From positions 1 through 35,548 of the IMG/VR virus record IMGVR_UViG_3300025131_000191: a DNA stretch of 35,548 nucleotides. One strand, written 5' to 3'. A program made the position numbers and the translations under genes. Below the pieces are notes generated by a model. That model worked only from the letters and a program-made list of their open reading frames with translations. It was not told the origin of the DNA and ran no database searches. The stretch comes from a virus. Within the stretch, counting starts at the first letter, position 1, and the number at the start of each line of letters is the position of its first letter. This document shows, in pieces, positions 33,616 to 35,548 of the stretch.

Positions 33616-34119
33616 TTAGAATTGACTTGCCTTTTTGCCACACAAATCTTTCATCTCGGAATCAGTCGGAGGTATTGACATATCTTCCCCTGGGATAGCA
33701 CTATTCTTTAAAAAGTCTTTCATACAAGCTTCAATTTTGTCATGAGACCCTTTAGGTCTAAAGGAGCCTGTAAGTAACCAAATTGTTCTAAAGCATTCTG
33801 GTAGTGCATCAAACGAACTAAATCCATGATCAGAAGAGTAATCATAAGACCCCACTCCTGCATCGCACTCGCACTCATCACACTTCACTAAAGCTATATG
33901 ATAAAAGGTCGATTTGCCCCCCATTTGGGAGCCACTTCCTAAATGTGTCCAAGTATCCCAATTGCAGCTTCCACCAAGCGCATCGCCACAATTAACCTCA
34001 GTAGTCAATCCCCATGCCCAATAGTAATTATCTGCATCTTTAGAAACTTCCATCCAAAATCTCCGATACCATTTACATTCACAAATTTGTCCTGCTGGGG
34101 GTGTTCCGAATTTACTCAT
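33616..34119 (-). CDS. Unknown Cys- and Trp-rich protein
   Basis: I do not recognise this 167-aa protein. It has ten cysteines (including CEC at the start and KCDECECDAG in the middle) and many Trp/Tyr residues (CKWYRRFWMEVSKDADNYYW). The clustered cysteines could bind metal or form disulfides in a particle. The gene lies 11 bases after the 303-aa gene. Nothing in it points to an enzyme. Confidence 0.55.
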   Translation of the reverse strand: MSKFGTPPAGQICECKWYRRFWMEVSKDADNYYWAWGLTTEVNCGDALGGSCNWDTWTHLGSGSQMGGKSTFYHIALVKCDECECDAGVGSYDYSSDHGFSSFDALPECFRTIWLLTGSFRPKGSHDKIEACMKDFLKNSAIPGEDMSIPPTDSEMKDLCGKKASQF

Positions 34120-34130
34120 TTTATTAACTT

Positions 34131-35042
34131 CTAAGTGTAATCGTGACGGAATGTATCATAGTAAACATTTTGTGCTACTCGATCCTCTTTTTGTAACCAG
34201 CTATATCCATTAGAGTTGGTGGGCTGTGCTACAGCCATTCGAATGTTTTGCGAGGAGCCTGTGAATGAATCACACAAACTCTCAATTATAGAAATAAGCC
34301 TATCTCTTCCAGCACTTTCATTGTCCCAAGCATCCTCGGCACTTGTATTATAGGCACCATTTATACTATAGTCATCCATCCAATGCTGTTCTCTTTTCTT
34401 CCATTGAGGGTTCTCTTTGAAGTCGATATGTCTCCAGACGGATCTCATCCATGGATACCACGGCAAAGGATCACCTAGGTTTGTACCATTATCCCATGTC
34501 AGTGCTGAAACATTTATCAGACCGTGGGTTGTACCTAATTGGTTGAACTCATGTACGGTATGAATAAGATCATCCCATTTTTCTTGTTTTATATAAGGCA
34601 TAGTAGTTACGACAGAACCTTGTGGACCCATAATAAATCCAGAAACAGTTCCATAACTAACTCCATACTGATCAGTTGATTGTGGATTTAGTGTAAGTTT
34701 TTGCAACTGAGTAAAACCACTTGTTCCTATTGGAAGATGTACTTTTTCTTGTCTATTATAAAGAGTTGCTACAATATACAATTCTGTTCTAGCAACATTA
34801 TCAACAGCACTAAATTGAGTTAATCCAAAAACATCAATAGCGGCTTCCTTTGTGCGATCAGGGTATCGTACATAGTCGAATCGCATTGTTTGGGTTGTTC
34901 TGGCCCAATCTTCGGAAGCACTAGTAACAGTACCGCTGGCGGTTCCTGATGCAAATCCTACCGAACTCATATCTGTGATCCAATTGGCTCCTGATATAGC
35001 TGTTCTTCCTGGTGCTGCTACGGGGGTAAGTTCGTCGGGCAT
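34131..35042 (-). CDS. Unknown, probable virion protein
   Basis: This 303-aa protein is not recognised. It starts with a low-complexity Ser/Thr/Ala segment (GFASGTASGTVTSASEDWAR), then mixed alpha/beta with many aromatic residues (GDPLPWYPWMRSVWRHIDFK) and ends YDTFRHDYT. Composition and late-strand position suggest a structural role. AGAGGAAA lies six bases before the ATG, and TCTAAATA (one mismatch from the T4 late box) lies about 20 bases upstream on the minus strand. It is the first gene of the minus-strand series. Confidence 0.6.
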   Translation of the reverse strand: MPDELTPVAAPGRTAISGANWITDMSSVGFASGTASGTVTSASEDWARTTQTMRFDYVRYPDRTKEAAIDVFGLTQFSAVDNVARTELYIVATLYNRQEKVHLPIGTSGFTQLQKLTLNPQSTDQYGVSYGTVSGFIMGPQGSVVTTMPYIKQEKWDDLIHTVHEFNQLGTTHGLINVSALTWDNGTNLGDPLPWYPWMRSVWRHIDFKENPQWKKREQHWMDDYSINGAYNTSAEDAWDNESAGRDRLISIIESLCDSFTGSSQNIRMAVAQPTNSNGYSWLQKEDRVAQNVYYDTFRHDYT

Positions 35043-35115
35043 AATTAATTTCCTCTTACCTTATTTAGAGAAGCTTTGATATAGTTTTAGCTTTTATTTT
35101 TTTGTTTTTTTTTTT

Positions 35116-35159
35116 TTTAAGGAATCCTAACTTTTTTGGAGTCCCTTAAAGTTTTTTTT
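35116..35159 (+). terminator. Hairpin with T-run in the divergent region
   Basis: TTTAAGG (35116-35122) pairs with CCTTAAA (35144-35150), with an inner TCC/GGA pairing, followed on the plus strand by G and eight T. It would stop plus-strand transcription, although no plus-strand gene lies just upstream. It could serve to insulate the gene at 35347 from read-through. Confidence 0.4.
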
Positions 35160-35251
35160 AAGTTAACCAATTATATATGTACTAGTATCTATAGGTCGCG
35201 TAGCCGTACATAGGAGTCCCATCAACGCGAGATTTTCCGGCGACTTGAACG

Positions 35252-35284
35252 GTCATAAGTATAGTATTAACAAGCACTTATGAC
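35252..35284. repeat. 9-bp perfect inverted repeat (operator or RNA hairpin)
   Basis: GTCATAAGT (35252-35260) and ACTTATGAC (35276-35284) are perfect reverse complements around a 15-base centre. It lies 62 bases before the start of the exported lysozyme-like gene. It could be a repressor operator or a hairpin in the 5' untranslated RNA. Confidence 0.6.
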
Positions 35285-35318
35285 GATTCAAAAATAAACA
35301 ACACAAAGGGGTTGATTT

Positions 35319-35339
35319 ATGCCTCCAAATAGACGATAA
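35319..35339 (+). CDS. Six-codon leader frame with strong Shine-Dalgarno
   Basis: AAGGGG lies seven bases before ATG CCT CCA AAT AGA CGA TAA (peptide MPPNRR). The stop is seven bases before the ATG of the next gene, which has no Shine-Dalgarno of its own. Pro-Pro and rare-type Arg codons (AGA, CGA) could slow ribosomes. This suggests translational coupling or attenuation, but it may be chance. Confidence 0.35.
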   Translation: MPPNRR

Positions 35340-35346
35340 TATACAT

Positions 35347-35548
35347 ATGAATGATCTAACAAAGACATGCCTCAAGGGCATCATGTACTACGCTATCGCC
35401 ATCACTTGCTTCCTCTCACTGGTGAGCATGGCAAGTGCTAACACTAAGACCTACTCCAATAGGGACATACTAGATGCCCTGAGACAAGTGGAGACTGGAG
35501 GCTGTCCCAATGAGGGCATAGGTGCTAAGGGTGACAATGGCAATGCTA
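35347..35548 (+). CDS. Exported lysozyme/transglycosylase-like protein (partial, 3' end outside window)
   Basis: Sixty-seven codons are visible. The N-terminus has a signal peptide or signal-anchor (KGIMYYAIAITCFLSLVSMA, then SAN), followed by ILDALRQVETGG, CPNEGIGAKGDNGNA. The ALRQVE.GG..N pattern with a glutamate is the start of lysozyme-like SLT-type muramidase domains; the rest lies beyond the edge. It would cut peptidoglycan after export, as an endolysin independent of, or aided by, a holin. Codon use is richer in GC than in the neighbouring late genes. The start is chosen as the first in-frame ATG. Confidence 0.6.
   Translation, partial: MNDLTKTCLKGIMYYAIAITCFLSLVSMASANTKTYSNRDILDALRQVETGGCPNEGIGAKGDNGNA

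Larger units (their letters stand above)
35043..35346. other. Divergent control region with T-tract and inverted repeats
   Basis: No long gene lies here; it separates the minus-strand gene at 35042 from the plus-strand gene at 35347. It holds a T-tract (7 T, G, 14 T at 35097-35118), a TTTAAGG/CCTTAAA hairpin with T-run, short GC-rich complementary blocks (GTCGC 35195-35199 with GCGAC 35240-35244, or TCGCG 35196-35200 with CGCGA 35226-35230), a 9-bp inverted repeat and a six-codon leader frame. I see no convincing sigma70 promoter on the plus strand. Confidence 0.5.

Noticed and set aside
35195-35260. tRNA gene in the divergent region
   Set aside because: Neither strand shows a T-arm and acceptor stem that pair properly; no tRNA was found elsewhere in the window.

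Overview
This 35.5 kb, AT-rich window is part of a tailed-phage genome of the T4-like myovirus type. It is probably marine, from the overall flavour of the genes, but no host-diagnostic gene (for example photosystem genes) or tRNA is present, so the host stays open. Diagnostic genes are a T4-type large terminase (gp17), a gp20-type portal, baseplate wedge proteins of the gp6 (Baseplate_J), gp25 and gp53 families, a gp5/VgrG-like spike, a tape measure protein, a T4 hub-assembly-chaperone-family protein and a UvsW-type helicase.

Layout, read along the minus strand from the right. At 35042-32652 lie virion or unknown proteins, two small membrane proteins (holin-like candidates) and very small basic proteins, ending in a structured RNA candidate and an intrinsic terminator. 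At 31836-24055 lie terminase, portal, a helical protein with an acidic Pro/Glu tail (possible prohead core), a 158-aa protein, a repeat-built fibre with a C1q-like end and two membrane proteins. At 22154-19652 lie the assembly-chaperone gene, with a strong candidate for a programmed -1 frameshift, and two unrecognised proteins. At 18689-17913 lies a RecB/Cas4-like nuclease. From 17594 to the left edge runs a tightly coupled tail/baseplate operon: small protein, tape measure, tube/baseplate protein, gp53, a large hub-like protein, spike, LamG protein, gp25, gp6, and a very large (at least 1743 aa) gpI-like protein carrying two carbohydrate-binding-like modules and running off the window. Almost all of its junctions are 1-4 nt stop/start overlaps.

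Plus-strand genes are set into this late region as short islands: a glycosyltransferase (31869-32561), uvsW plus a small gene (22197-23814), a Toprim primase-like gene (18682-19677), a small gene behind the only exact TATAAATA late-promoter box noticed (17630-17935), and at the right edge a partial exported lysozyme-like gene behind a structured 5' region. Most of these plus-strand genes lack a Shine-Dalgarno sequence, while the minus-strand genes usually have one. Recombination/replication functions (nuclease, primase, UvsW) are thus embedded among structural genes. Major capsid, sheath and tube genes are not in the window.

The points most worth following up are the candidate -1 frameshift in the chaperone gene (21426-21420), the folded RNA whose closing stem competes with a terminator (32560-32641), the nuclease/primase pair whose start codons share one palindromic octamer (18682-18689), and the recently duplicated 324-bp fibre repeats.
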